DNA of 64,000 bases from Haliotis asinina (lineage: Eukaryota > Mollusca > Gastropoda > Lepetellida > Haliotidae). The notes beneath the pieces are model-generated. The model made no database searches and was not told where the DNA came from. It saw only the letters and a program-made list of their open reading frames with translations. Numbering within the stretch: position 1 is the stretch's first letter; every line of letters begins with the position of its first letter. Below, one piece after another: positions 31,684 through 45,169 of the stretch. Location: the NCBI RefSeq assembly GCF_037392515.1, contig NC_090288.1, forward strand, positions 14,489,969 through 14,553,968, given 5' to 3'. Both the position numbers and the translations under genes were made by a program.

Positions 31684-34555
31684 ATCCATACAGTGAAACA
31701 TAACCGAGTACATAAAAATCATATGTTGCACACGTGTAATAGACCCTAAAACGAATTTCATTGGTCAGTTATCCGACCATGACCTCCATGACCCCAATGG
31801 AATGTGGTACATTTTTTTCATTCATAACGTTTTACTACAAATTTGCTACGAATATTCAGTCTCTTCGGTCATACTACGAGAACAAACCAATGAAATGCGA
31901 TCAAATACAAAAGGTTACGAACAACTATTCAAACATCGTGTTTATTGATATGAGATTTTAAGAAAAGGTAAAAATAAGCTCGGCGATAAAGACAAGTGGA
32001 ACACACGTCACTGGCGACAAACGGCTAATTAATCACAATGCCCGCAAACATTTGATTCAGAAGTTGCAAGACAATAACGTAGCTTCAACGCAAACCATGC
32101 AAGTGTCTGGATATAAAAAATGTACAGAGTGTGAACAATTATTCACGCCTTTCTGATGTACAACACTGGGGAAGTGGGAAATCTGTTGTCTTCGACAGGA
32201 AATCAGCCTGCCATGTTTTCATGCTCGCGTCGCGCGTCTTCAGTCGTTCCGTCATCGGCAGTTTGTCCGAAATAAATCTAACATCCCAATGCATGCCGTA
32301 CACAAACACAAGCAAAGCCTTGTCTAGTGGTGTTGTTCACACTATCTTCGGAGGCCCAATATACGGGGGGACATACCACATCAAAATTGACAAGTCTTTT
32401 ATGGCAGTGAGACCCTCCTGTTACAAACCGTTGCTCGCTCTCTTCTCAGCGACTCTTCTGACGACGAAAAACTTCCCATTAACAATATTTCCAGTTATAC
32501 AATTCTTACAGGTCACATGCAACGTAAAACACAACTTTGTAGATTCTGGTACCTTTCGGTATGCTCTTACCGAAACAAATCATAAAAAGTGCCAATTCAA
32601 CCTATAAAGTTGAAAAAAGCGCGATGGAAAAAAGCCCGCTAAATCGGAGTTCAAACGTTTCACTAAATTTCCCCCAGCGCTGGGGGGAAAACTGGTTTCA
32701 ACAGCTGTGCTGCGCTGCGTCCATAACGCATGCGCAGTGAATAGGTTCGCGGAGCTTGAAACAGTATCATGCCCAGAGTCTGAGGTCGTGAGCAGTAGTC
32801 TAATCTTGGTTGTGTACTCAAACAAGTAAATAATCTACTCGTTACGTAAAAAAATTGTTGATTGTGGTAAGCAGTCTCTGTCACAAAGAAAGCTCAGTGT
32901 CTGGTTTATTCACACCCATATGTCTGCCTGCCTGTCTGCTAAAGACAACATGCAGTACACAGCTTCAATCATTGAACACGTGCAATTAGAACTTAACACC
33001 TATCAAACTATACGACATGAAGCAAATAATTTGATTTATGATTCGTGCATCCGAGTCCCGTCTCTGCCACATTATGTAATTAGTCACGTGTGATACACAT
33101 GAGATGTTTTTGTGTCTGTGGGTTGCAAATAAACTACATTCATTTTTTCGGATGATTGGATCTGACGGAAACTGGTGCAAACTCTTGTCAGTTTCAAGTC
33201 CTGCTTTGTACTTGGACGAATGACAGATTCGCAGTAGTTTACCATCTCAGTGAGATTATTTTGGATGGGATCGAGCGCAAATTCAGAGAACATGTATTTT
33301 CAAAACCTAACATCTCTATATACATTCGTCATGGATAACGACTTCTTTTAGTGTATATAATTTTGTTTGACAACAGTATCTGAATCCATACTGAAACGAC
33401 GCATCAAGTACACAAAAAGAAATGGTTATCCATTAAGAATCTTACTTTCTTGTGACTCACCATACTTCTAAAATGCCCATCAAACAGAACATCTTTTTGT
33501 ACACGCATGTCAGCAAATGAAACAGCCAATCGGAAGCTGTTGTTACACTTGAGAGCACATCCACCCGCTATGACTGGGTTCGGTCTCCCGAGGGCTTCGT
33601 TTCGGGGGAAGTAAGCCCAAGTACAAAATACTGCACTTTTGAATCGCGATTGTACGCTTATAATTTTGTTGGGTTTTTTTAAAGCAGCAGTGTATATGAT
33701 ATGTCATGAATAAGTGATAAATGTGTTTTAATTATGTTTGATTTCTTGGTTGCATGTGACCGTTAAGTTGATAAAGACTAAATTCAAAATGTGTTTGTAT
33801 TTTTGTCTTCGTGCAAGAGTAGCTAGTCAATATGTCGCGCTCTTTTCTTAGTAGCATTACACAGGAAGTTTACGTCCATAGTGCAGTATCACTGTATTCT
33901 AACGCGACCTTGACCTTTACGTCAAGCGACAACAGCTGATTTCGTTTTACGTGGAGTTGTCTAGAAATAAAAAGTTAGATACAATTGGATAATAAAGAAA
34001 TAAACACACTCGCGAGTATATTAATCTCTATTTATTATATATTCACGTATTGTGAAATGTGAAATTAGTCACGATATGGCTGATTAGAGTTTAAGTCACT
34101 CACTCACTTCAACAGGCTCTCTTCATTATGTCTATAATTGATTCTGCGATCACTGAAATTGCTGATAAAGTTAGGACTGAGCAAAGTTTTTGCTCCAATG
34201 AAAAACTCGAAATTGAATCTTTAGTTCCAACGTTTTGTAATGTTTTTTTTCTTTAGTTATAATACACATTCAAATCATGCAAGATTAAGGCCAGATAAAA
34301 TTGTTCATCTTTTGTGCAGCTTAATGATGAAACCTCTGTCATGCTGACAATAACTTATTCTCATCTATTTTTGGAATCTTTTGTTTAGTTTCAACATTCA
34401 GATTTTGGGTTGTAAATCATTAGTGGACTAGCAACTTTCAGGCATAGCTAGCCCGACTGACTAGCAAAGTTCTTGTTTTTGAATAAGGCATTGATTATTT
34501 TTTATGTGAAATATTTTTAATTTCCTTTTTCAAACGTAAGTCTGCAAATAACCGA
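31680..34555. other. Gene-free stretch with no recognised family
   Basis: No convincing gene. A 158-codon open frame (32131-32607) shows no recognisable motif and has stop-bearing alternatives on the other strand. A perfect 16-bp palindrome CCCCCAGCGCTGGGGG sits at 32671-32686. A short ACTCACTCACTTC tail relic is near 34100. Confidence 0.4.
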
Positions 34556-34745
34556 GTCTGGATCTGCCAATCCAGTGACTGACAGCATGGGAACCGATGA
34601 CGTGTCAACCATGTCAGCGAGCCTGACCACCCGATCCCGTTAGTAGCCTCCAACAAGCTGAGTTGCCTTTTATGGCAAGCATGGGTTGCTGAAGGCCTAC
34701 TCTACCCCGGGACCTTCAAGGGTCGTGACCCCTTACAACAAGCAT
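34556..34745 (-). repeat. Family B SINE-like element
   Basis: The reverse complement has CTTCAAGGTCCCGGGGTAGA, GGCCTTCAGCAACCCATGCT, TAACGGGATCGGGTGGTCAG and CACTGGATTGGCAGATCC. This is the best view of the outer head of the family. It is truncated before the tail. Confidence 0.82.
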
Positions 34746-35555
34746 GGATTACTGTATACCGATTCGATCCTGTATCTTTACAAGTTAAAATCAGGTGAGC
34801 CATAAATTATGACGAATACATTTAATGGATCGACTTCTTTATAGAAAAACATGTATTCCTCTTCATCATACCAGCCTCTGTCACTGAAAAAAGGATCCAG
34901 AAATAAACAAAGTTGAACCATTATTTATATACATAACAAAAGAGATAGATGAATTCCAGAATTTAATTTTCAATTCCTGATAGTACATGTATCTGTGGAA
35001 GAGGATAACTTGACAGTCTGAGATAATCAGATTTGGAAGTCAAACATGAAACCTCTGAACTCTGGATGTCTACAATCTGTAACACAAAACAACAAAATCT
35101 CATACTGCATAACAAAGTGTTCTTCTCAGTGTGTCCAGTGCTTGGGACCGATGAAAACTTGAAAAAGTCAGATGAATCTTAGTTGATGTGCATTCATAAT
35201 AAAAATACCAAATAGTCTGAATAGTAAACACAAGACCTACAATAGTTTTCACCTACAGTCCACCCTCAAAATGTTTCTAACAAAAGTTCACCCTCCAATA
35301 GTTAGACTGTCCTACAACAGATAGCCATGTTTGTGTCAAAATCGTTGATCCTATGAAGAAAAACATCCTTACAGACAAGAGACACTATGAGCAACACTTT
35401 CTATTGGAGGATGTATAATTTGTAATGCCTATCACTACATAGAAACAAGCTCTCACAGCTCCTTAACAAAATACGAAGTCCAGTATCTATGCACATGTAT
35501 ACTGGATGGGACATTAGTCCCGCATGAAATGATGATTATTTTTGCCCAAAGCCAT

Positions 35556-35565
35556 TAATAATAAC

Positions 35566-35612
<47 letters not shown>
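35556..35612 (+). repeat. (AAT)n microsatellite
   Basis: AATAATAAT units with AAC interruptions at both ends. Confidence 0.95.
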
Positions 35613-35615
<3 letters not shown>

Positions 35616-35765
35616 TGACTTTTCGAAAACCAACCCATCATTACATTCTGACAAGACAGTTACCTAATACATCTGTTCAAACATTCTATTAAGCAGTCAA
35701 ACATTGTATTTGTCCAAAGGAACAAACACATCTTACAGCCGTTAAGAGTCAAAGTCATGAGTGAG

Positions 35766-35928
35766 CGAGTATGGTTTTACAACACTGTTAATAATATTCC
35801 TGTAATATCTTTGGCGAGGGATACCAGAAATGGGCTTCACATATTGTACCCATGTGGGGAATGAAACCCAGGCGTTCATGACAAGGGACGCTTTAACCAC
35901 TAGGCTATGTAACCGCCTCATGAAGGTC
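35766..35928 (-). repeat. Family C tRNA-derived SINE
   Basis: On -: box A-like CTAGTGGTTAAAGCGTCCC, box B region GGGTTTCATTCCCCACATGG, GAAGCCCATTTCTGGTATCC, tail ending CTCGCTCACTC. A diverged but full-length copy. Confidence 0.8.
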
Positions 35929-37599
35929 TAGATTCCACTTAGTGCAGTAATGTACAATTTAGCATTAAAACAATTTCCTCTTTCGGCTGCAGGTACCACT
36001 TTGTAAAATATAAGTCTCCTCAACATAAGTCACATTAATTATAGCTGCATTTATGAAACTTGGTAAATTTATAATTTCAATTTTGGAATATTTATTGAAA
36101 TTTGCTGATAATTTGGGAGCCCTGACATCCATCCAGTTCTAGAACATTCCCGGCATTTGATGCTTCACTGAAATACATGATTCTCCTCAAGATGACAATC
36201 AATGTGGATTACATGCAAAACTAACTCAATTTTACCTGGACAAAGTTCAAGTAAATATCCCTTGACAAACATGGTAGATGACAGCTATAACAAACATCCT
36301 ATGGCAAATGCACTAATGAACCAAAATTGCACTCCAATTAACATACATTCTGGAATCTGCAAAACGTCTTTGTGGAAGAGTTGTCTCCCTTAACATGATC
36401 ACATCCGTTTGTGTTACATTCAGGCTTTGGTTCGGATCATGACAGGTGAAAAAAGAAATTCCAATCAAAGTACTATTCCTTCTAAATACTCAAAAGGATT
36501 TTACTTTTGGGAATTCAAAATGTGAATATGGGTCAAAAAGACAACCTAAAATATATTTTCTTGTGAGTGTACATTTTCAGTCAATAAAAGTATGAGGATT
36601 TTATTTTTTGAGCACAGAAAATTACTTTCTAATTTTTTTCTTATTCTTGAAGGTGGATCCGTAACAGAAATAAAATTGGTCTGGCCTAAAGGTACATTCA
36701 AATAGCTCATATCTTAACTTCGGGCACGTTAACGTAGGCAAGCAATACTACAATGAATGAAAAGGGCGCTGGCATATATTTTCAAGATATTTTCAATAAA
36801 TCCAATCAGTTAATCTTCACCTCCTCTGAAATTTAGCATGGACAAGATTTTTAGTAACTGTTAACTGAAAGCCTCACAAATCAATCTTGCAAATATAAAT
36901 TTAGTTTGTCATAACTACAAAGCAAGCAGGTTGTATAATTCTAGTTTTCCTTCATTTGAATGGTTCTGACAATATTCAAAATATGTTTGTAGAAATTTAA
37001 CATATTTGTTGCAATACTGCAGATCCCATGTTCCTGAAATTCATTAAATTAAATGTTATCATATCTTGGCTTGTTACATGGCACAAGTAGGGCACAAGTA
37101 GGGACGGCACAAATTTTTTACTCCAGTACCCAATCCCCAAATATTCAACGTTAGCATGATACCCATTATGTTTATTCCTGACATCAAATTTGTAAGAAAT
37201 AACAATCAATACATTCTTCACTTCAGAGGCAAAATTTTCACATTTTTCAATATCTTTACCATGTATTACATCCGAAACTGGCGAGTGGAAATTATGTTGT
37301 AATCTTTAAAAAAACCATCTTAATCATGAAAGAATAACATATTACATTGTTTAATCTATTAGTCACATGATCATAATGGGTCCAGGTACTGAGACAGGTA
37401 CCAGGGTACAACTCAGTACCCTCCCGTCCCATAGAAGTGACATACACCAGTACATAAGTAGATGCTGATAATATTCTCCACACAACTCATGGCAAACAAT
37501 CTTGCTGCAAGTTCCTGAAAATATACATCGACATCAGGATTGTCGTTTTAGTGGAAAGTGAAACATCTGTGTTTACTTCTGGTATATTATACATAGAAC

Positions 37600-37960
37600 T
37601 CGTGGTAGTGTGTGGTCCTGCGTATACAGCCTAGGTCACAAATCAGCTGAAGTTAAGCAATGCTGAGCACAGAGAGTCCTTGGATGGGTGACAGCTTGTT
37701 TGGCAGCTTGAGTCCTGAATGTTACTTAGACTTCAGTCCTGCCCCATAACAAAGCACATGTGACAAAAATGTTCTCACTCTAGGCAAGTGAGTTTGTTCA
37801 TGAACTGTCTCTGTTCACACAGCAGAAAATGGGTACCAGGTGGGATAGGTCATATGACAGTAACCTTCTCGGTTCACAGGCAGCTTGGGTTATCTGGGAT
37901 AATAATATATGAGTGCTCTGAGCATGCACAAGAGTGTTGATACAGGTGCTTTATAAACCA
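37600..37960 (+). mobile_element. SINE with a 5S rRNA-derived head
   Basis: The first 120 bp mimic 5S rRNA: the Pol III internal control region is recognisable as CAGCTGAAGTTAAGCAATGC (box A) and CTTGGATGGGTGACAGC (box C) at correct spacing, 37645-37696. It then continues into non-5S sequence (AGTTTGTTCATGAACTGTCT; CTTGGGTTATCTGGGATAAT). Substitutions rule out a working 5S gene. This places it with SINE3-type elements. Confidence 0.75.
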
Positions 37961-39369
37961 GCCATTATTTTATCATCAACTCATACATTTCCTGGCACTC
38001 TAACACTGACACAGGACTCAAAACAGAACGAACTTGGATACAAAATATCATTTGCAAGACAATCAAGTCCTGCCACACATTCCACATCGACCGTTCTCCT
38101 GCTACAGATGCTGAGCATACAGACATGACTAAAGGATAATAGTAACTATCCATGTAAAGGAATGATCATACCATCTCAGCTGAGCTTCCATCACAATACA
38201 AACATGAAATGTGAAATCAATAAATTAAGAATAATCATGAATAAAGTGATACTTGTTATCTTGAAATTCCTGAGCCAGTACAAAAAGCAAAAACACATAT
38301 TAAGTCAATACAAGGTAATAATGTATAGCAATTAAGGCTGGCTAGAATTACTAATAATCAGAAACATCACAATGTTATGAAAATTGCATAAATAATTATC
38401 AATTTAAAAATTATTATTTATAGTACATTAACTTTCCTGACAGCGAAAAAAGTTATAAATATTTCACACAATATACAAATTTAGAACTTTATTAATGGCC
38501 TGCTTTTAAAATACGTTCAGGGTGTGGTTTTGTTAATAACCTACGCAAAACCATGTCACCTTTCACCAGTGATATGAAACAGGTTTATTTCTTTTAGATA
38601 CTGTGGAATTTATGCTGAAAGTTACAATTTTGAAATTTACTGATCAATATTTTGGTAACAATTATCAATCTCAAAAATCTACATAGCCCATTGTAGAAAA
38701 AAAAAATAACTAAAAATACAGTCAGTGCCAAATATAGATTATTGGCCATGTGCTTCATCCATATCAAATATGGGAAATGCAAAGAGTATTGCATGAACCA
38801 ACTTTAGAATATGTACTTTTCTCTGAACATCACAGAACATATGGTATTAAGATATGGAAAAACACAAAGAAACAAATATATCAAATAAATACATTCTTGA
38901 AATAACTGACCTGAAGACAGAGATCATTAACTAAAGCAATGTAAAATAACATCTATTTTTCAAATAACTGAAATGTCTGGCAGCCATGTTGTTGTCAGAA
39001 ATGCTCACATATGAATAAATCTTATAATACAGGCAATAACAGACAACATTTTTCAGTATCATGCATCGCTTAATTAAGTATTAATGTACAGAGTTTATAA
39101 TTCCTAGGTAACCTCATTTGCATATTCATCAGATCCTAATTCTTGCATCAGGCTGGACTACTGCATCAATAACAATACAGTGAGTGAATGAGTGAGTGAG
39201 TTTAGTCCTACTCTGCCATTAACTACATTCCATAATAAACTGGACAAAAATAGTTAGGGATATTTGTAAATTTTGAAATTATCAATAATGATGTATTTAT
39301 TCAGTGACATACTGATAAAATGTCAGTCACAAAAATACCAATATCCCAAACTTATTTTGTCTACTATAT

Positions 39370-39484
39370 TATGGGCGAGAACATCAGAAATGGGCTTCAC
39401 ACATGGGCTGTACCCATTGTGGGGAATTGAACCTGGGTCTTCAGTGTGACAAACACTACTAACAGCCTTTTGACCACTCTACAA
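39370..39484 (-). repeat. Family C SINE fragment
   Basis: On -: AGAGTGGTCAAAAGGC (box A region), AGGTTCAATTCCCCAC (box B), GAAGCCCATTTCTGATGTTC. A GTGAGTGAGTGAGTTTAGTC tail piece lies at 39184. Confidence 0.7.
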
Positions 39485-39539
39485 GACAGGAAGAGAGTCA
39501 ATACTATTTTCTTTGAGGGAATGTTCTAACAAAACAATG

Positions 39540-39635
39540 ATGGGAACACTAGAAATGGGCTTCAAACACTGGATCTAAGTTTGGAATCAAACCCAGGCTG
39601 GAGAACACTTTAACCACTAAGCTACCACCCCATGC
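39540..39635 (-). repeat. Family C SINE fragment
   Basis: On -: GTAGCTTAGTGGTTAAAGTG, GGGTTTGATTCC, GAAGCCCATTTCTAGTGTTC. No tail. Confidence 0.7.
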
Positions 39636-41364
39636 CTGTCCACTACACCATATATATGGTTACCATGGTTACAGTACATAACAATGAATCAGGTCCCAAT
39701 TGAAGTGCAAGTTAACAAAGTTTTTCTGAAAAATAAACCCAAATTGAACCATTCACCATTCAGTAATGATTTTATAAATATACAAAAACAAATTTACACA
39801 ATACAATCAGAGTATTCATATGCACAAGCACATCAAGACTGGGTATGCACGCAATATATGTGGCCTATATTTTCCCTTCCCAATCAACACTTCTATGGTG
39901 CAGGAAGACTGACTTGTAAGCGTGAAAGGTGGGTAATAACACAATACCATGGAACCACCGCCACTACCATCCGTAATCAAAAATTGTTTACTAAACAATT
40001 CCTTCACCTTAAAATCAAACAGAAGAAAACAATCATTTGCATGCACCCATTCGTAACATTGACTCCCCAAACTCATGGCATGAATTTAAAACTCAGGGAA
40101 TGACCAAATGGGAACATTTGATAAAAGGTGTAGTGATGTTTCAGAATTAACATAAGTGCATGGGGAATATTGATCGTAATTACATTTGTTAAAAAATTAT
40201 ATGGTAGCTTCATTGGGAGCTGACAGTAAGTTTTACGAGAGAAATGCATTATTTATTTTTTGAGAAGTGCAGTGTGAAATAGTGCTTTAAATATTTTGGC
40301 AGAATATACAAAACAGCACACTTGCATTCTTCCTACACATGGGTTCACTAACTAAGATCTGCACACAGGTAAACACACTGGAAAATATGGCAGGTTCTGG
40401 CTATCTGGTACAATATCAGGTCTGTGTTTGAGGATTTATACTTAGGCTGCTTCCTCTAAAATTCAGACTGTATACAGGACCAAGGTTGAATACGTATAAT
40501 CAGTGTAATGGGGAGGGAATGGCCAAGATGATACTGGTCATGGTGACTAATTTGGTGGTACACAGTAACATTGTCCACATCCCACTTGTCACTTATCTTG
40601 GCACAGCATTTCATCAACATATTGTTTGGGACTTTTCATAATTTAAGGCTACAGGGGTCATGATGATTTTAAGGTGGAGTCACCCACTTTGTTCGGGGGA
40701 GGTAAGGCAAGTCAATTTTGTACACATGAACTAGATGGTGTCATTGACTTTTCACATGACATGCGAGTGGAGTGGGTGTCGACTTTGTACATAAATTTGG
40801 GGTGGGAATGTGTGTTTGGGGTGTACATAACCACGTACATGCTTCTCAATAAAAGTCATCATCATCACCATCATGTCAAGCCATAAAATATGAAGAGCCC
40901 TGAATCAAGAGTTGAGCATAGAGCTAAATACAAATTGTGACTGTCTACAAGTGATTTGAAATGCTACACAAGCCTCCTTACAGAATGGATTATCTAGGAT
41001 TAGGCATGGACAGGTCCCAATAAGTCAAATACAAAGATATTACATAACTTTCTAGGAGATGGAAAAAAACAGTAAATCTTATTGGCAAAGAATCAAAAAC
41101 ATTTTGAAACTTGAAGGTCTCAAACAGTGAGATCAAATGAGAGAGCACCAAATCAAATACATTCTAATATTACTGTCTCAGTCGAAGGAAAACAATCTGA
41201 AGTTCACTACAAACATGTTACATGTCCTGGATAAATCTTATCACTACTGTATCTAAATTACCCAGCAACATTAAAACCTCACAACAAACTTAACACGTAA
41301 CAATGTAACGCTCAAACCATATAGCTGCATGCATAACCTGGGCACCTCATGGTACAATGGATTG

Positions 41365-41366
<2 letters not shown>

Positions 41367-41411
<45 letters not shown>
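41367..41411 (+). repeat. (ATC)n microsatellite
   Basis: About 15 perfect ATC units. Confidence 0.95.
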
Positions 41412-42396
41412 GAGTTGTTTCATAGGCATCATCCCACATTTTCCACAAATGATATAACCTGATCTATTGAAATTTGTCATGATTTCTCTTATCTCTGGTA
41501 CTATGAATAACAAAATGTCAAAGCTGTAATGGACCTCATCTTGCTTCATCCATACACGACACAAACTTTATTTTCCTATAAGCATGTACGAAATCATACT
41601 TCTCAGACCATGAGGATGAAGATGACGAACCTAACATTACAACTTGGATGAACATAATGAATCTTGGATTCCAACCCAGGACCATAGATTTCTGCTATAC
41701 CAAAGGGACACAACTCTGCAAACCACTTACACAGGGATTCACCAAGTATACTACACAAAGTTTCCTGAGCTTACATATTGGAAAAACAATCTTCTTTTTT
41801 GTAAAAATGGGATTTTGTTACTGTTATATGCTCATGGAAACAAATAAGGGAACACTGAAAATACAATAAATTGTTTTGGGGTTTTTTTTCCAGAATTTCA
41901 CTCCCTGTGCAATACAAAGCTTGTGGAGAAACCTGGGAAGAAACACTAGTGTTTTCACGTGCCGACTGATTCATTTCCATGAGAATATTTCTCTAATCAT
42001 GCTATTTCAGATAACAATGTTCTATATTAAGAACATTATTGGCTCAAAAACTAAACCTCATTCATCATTATAAGTTGTCAGTTAAATACTGTCATTAAAT
42101 TTTTAAATGTCATGACATTAGTTAAACTTGATCAAAACAAACTGAGGTATGGTTACATCCAATTTGGAGTTTTAATGGATATTTGCTGCATACTTGAACC
42201 CAATGTTGGCTGGCTTCTGAGAAGGTGTAGATCAATCCTTGCCACAGCACTGCGCCCACTTTTCCTCTCAGCAGAACTAAGCCTGACTTTCTAACTAGAA
42301 TCACATCACAACCTAAGTCAGATAAAGATTAGGATAGCGTTATCCACAGAGTATCAGTTTTTCAAGGTAACCAGCATGCACAAGACTCAATCAACC

Positions 42397-44245
42397 TCAC
42401 AACGACTGTATCAAAGCAAGGACATCAGATTTCAAATAGTTCCCCTCCTGTGATTTACCCTTTTGGGCAGCGATCTCCGCCATGACAGTCGGGTCCCATG
42501 AAAAGTTCACCACAGCTGCTGGTGCCAATCCTGCCTCAGCTATTGTCAAAGTATCATCGGTTAGCTTGTGCCCAGTTGATGTAATAAGCTGGAAGGGCAT
42601 CCAGTCGTCATCCAGGTTCTCACGAATGAACTCACGAACTGCTTGCAATTTCTCAACAGTCCTGAACGTTCCTTGCAACAGAATTCCATTTGGGAATCGA
42701 ATTCTAAGTAAAGCATAACGGTATCGTCGAAGCTCACGCTGTTCGTCCCTCTCTCGCATCGCTTTGGTTCGAAGCATGCCCAGCTTCTCAACAGCCTCGG
42801 TCTGTCGCTGTTGCTCTTTTTTCAACTCCTCCGGCGTAATGTTGTAAAACTCATCAGGAATAACAAACTGGGATGCAGAACCTGAAGCATGAAATACTCT
42901 CAAAGAATGGTCAAGCTGAGGCCGTAATGGTTCTGCGGCTAACAAAACTTCTTTCAGATTTTTCAGCCTTTCTTCCTCTTTGGTATCCTCAATGGACATG
43001 ACATAGAACTGTTCTTCATGGTCTTCAAATGGAAGTGTTACAACATTGAACCTCGCTGACTGAAGGAACTCGTGAGTTCCCTCCAAACTGGCCACCCTCT
43101 CCTGGAATGTTTTATTGTTGACCCGGATCTTGCTGTACTTCTCCTCCCCTGGGTGAGCTATGATGTTGTCAATGTACTTCAGAAGGGTATCAATCCCCAC
43201 CTTCACCTTGTCCTTATTCTTGTTGAGAGTGTGGATCATAAGGGCTGAGGTCATTTCAGGCTCTTCTGCTAGGCTTCCCAGGAGGTACTCATGGATATAT
43301 GCCTCCATCTCCATCTTGGGCAGGACAACAGGGCCGATCTCTGGACATTTGAAGAGGACCTCGGAGAGAACTGGGGCAGAGTCCTTGACCACAGTGGTGG
43401 GTTCTGCTCTATACGCTGCTCCTGCGGCCTCAGCTTCCGCAAGGGCTTTCTTCTCAGCCTCCATCTGCCTCTTCATCCTGACTCGAGCCAGCTGGAAACT
43501 CTGATCATCTGAAACAATGTCATTTTAACGCTAGACGCTGCACCTCAAACAGACATTTTTGCATCAATATGTCAAAATCAAGATTGTGATTATTTTTCAT
43601 ATATTTAACAGATGTACTTCACAACACAACATATTGTTTGCAATATAGTCTTTTTAATTGTTATAAACCCCTACAAACATCACCATATGTATGATAATAT
43701 TTAACTGTGTGTGTAATTAAATGCTGAAAACATCATATGCAGGTTGCAGGTCTCAGACATTTTACACTTTCCTGAATCCCAAGATTATGACCATGCTCAT
43801 AAACACAATGGGAGAAAACACATTTTGAACCAACAATCAGAGATTTCTAATGTTCCAAAGGGGCACAACTCTTGCAGCACCTTAAACAACTATGTTATCA
43901 ATGCCTATCACTCACTTAGAAAAGCAAAATGTGTTCCTGTATCTGCAAAGACCTGCATTTCAGAACAAAAAATTAATCCCTAAACTCAACAAAAAGCTTC
44001 AAGTGTGGATGGCTGATATCAAACCAACCTTTAGCAGTCTTTTCTGTCTCGTATCTGGCAAGAGCCGCTTCACCTGCCCTTTTCGCGTCTGCTGTGGACT
44101 GAGGTCGGTTTGAGCTGGAGGCGAACATCTGCCCAGTTGGTCGTGGGGCGGGCTGTCTTTCCTCGGTCAGCCTGTGACCTTCTCCTGCCTTCTTAAACTT
44201 CACATCTAACTTCTTCTTCTGGAAGAATCTTTTGATGGCTGCCAT
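42397..44245 (-). CDS. UBXN6: UBX domain-containing protein 6 (p97/VCP cofactor UBXD1)
   Basis: Two coding exons: 44245-44029 (ATG, 72 codons plus one base) and 43508-42397 (to the stop), joined by a 520-bp phase-1 intron with GT donor (AAAG/GTTGG) and AG acceptor (TTTCAG/ATGATC). The product is about 442 aa, matching the roughly 441 aa of vertebrate UBXN6. The N-terminus (MAAIKRFFQKKKLDVKFKKA) is the basic p97-binding helix region. A PUB domain lies at about 165-235 (KVKVGIDTLLKYIDNI; KTFQERVASLEGTHEF) and the UBX fold at about 338-413 (YALLRIRFPNGILLQGTF). As in vertebrate UBXD1, the FPR p97-contact loop of canonical UBX domains is absent, so p97 binding should rely on the PUB domain and N-terminus. 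Role: cytosolic p97 cofactor in endolysosomal and mitochondrial sorting. An AG 39 bp upstream of the ATG (TTTTACAG) may be the acceptor of a 5' UTR exon. Confidence 0.95.
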
Positions 44246-45169
44246 TGTCAGTCTTTGGTTCCACCAGCCGGTAAATGTGGAACTGTAAAATAGCAAAAGT
44301 AAGGGATACTGAGAAATGTTCTAACATTGTAAGAAAACATTAGTAATAGTTGTGTAATAGTTGCAAGATAATAACTGGCAACAAATTAACAATTAAGGCT
44401 GGCTGCCAAATATCTTGAAGGACAAAGATATGATGGGAATCTCAAAAAGTTTATGGTTTCTACAAGGCTGCACGACACATAAGAATAATCAGAAATGTGG
44501 AAGATTTCCAATTGTCTGACCCTGACTCATACTGGAGTAACCTCAATGATGTTTGCAGCAATTCTAGTTTCCCTTTAGGCTTGATAAGTAAAGCCTTGCT
44601 TTGAATTAATTGATCCTGCAACCCTGACATTAAGCCGAGATGCCCTGAATGGCGAGCTTGAATATGACAGGATCAAGCCTATCTGTCACTGGGTGTAAAA
44701 ACCTTTTTAGTCTTGTCACAACCCACAGTGTACAGTACACAACCCTGTGCATTTAAACGAACCCACGAATCTGTTGATGAAGGACCGGATGGTGGCCACA
44801 TGAACACCTTGTTGCAGGCACAGAAACGCACAGTAAACTTGGACAAAGTGCTGTGACTATGTGTCCCAGTCAGTAGAGCTGTAAATGAGTACCTCATAAG
44901 CAAAGCCACACTAACTCGGTGTGCTTAATGGCTGCAAGAGCTGTATGATAATCAGGGAGTTGAGTTTGATAATACGACGTGCCATTCAAATTGACATCCA
45001 GTGAGCGAGGGAAAACAAAGCGCGATTGAGCAGATGAGCTGAATATTGGTAATATTCAAATATAAATATAATGACAAATAATGAATATTTTTGTGAACAT
45101 TTCAGAAAAAAAATAGAACTGTGGGAACCTGCTTCCTAGACTGTTAATCATAAACTGCAAAAAGATTTA

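Larger units (their letters stand above)
34746..37599. other. Gene-free stretch with SINE and (AAT)n
   Basis: Contains (AAT)n at 35556-35612 and a family C copy at 35766-35928. Otherwise AT-rich, and I see no coding signal. Confidence 0.5.
37961..42396. other. Gene-free stretch, possibly UBXN6 downstream region
   Basis: Holds degraded family C copies (39370-39484 and 39540-39635) and (ATC)n runs (around 40857 and 41367-41411). A 139-codon + open frame at 39684-40103 has no recognisable motif. Part of the right end may be UBXN6 3' UTR, which I cannot delimit. Confidence 0.45.

Noticed and set aside
31567..31761. Ile-Tyr repeat proteins
   Set aside because: Translations of the TA microsatellite.
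32131..32607. 158-codon open frame
   Set aside because: No motif, signal peptide or splice context; amino acid composition looks random, and the opposite strand is similarly open in patches.
37600..37720. Possible 5S rRNA gene
   Set aside because: Multiple substitutions, no terminator T run at the expected end, and continuous SINE-like sequence beyond it.
39684..40103. 139-codon open frame
   Set aside because: No recognisable domain; the region is AT-rich, bounded by SINE fragments, and has a comparable minus-strand shadow.
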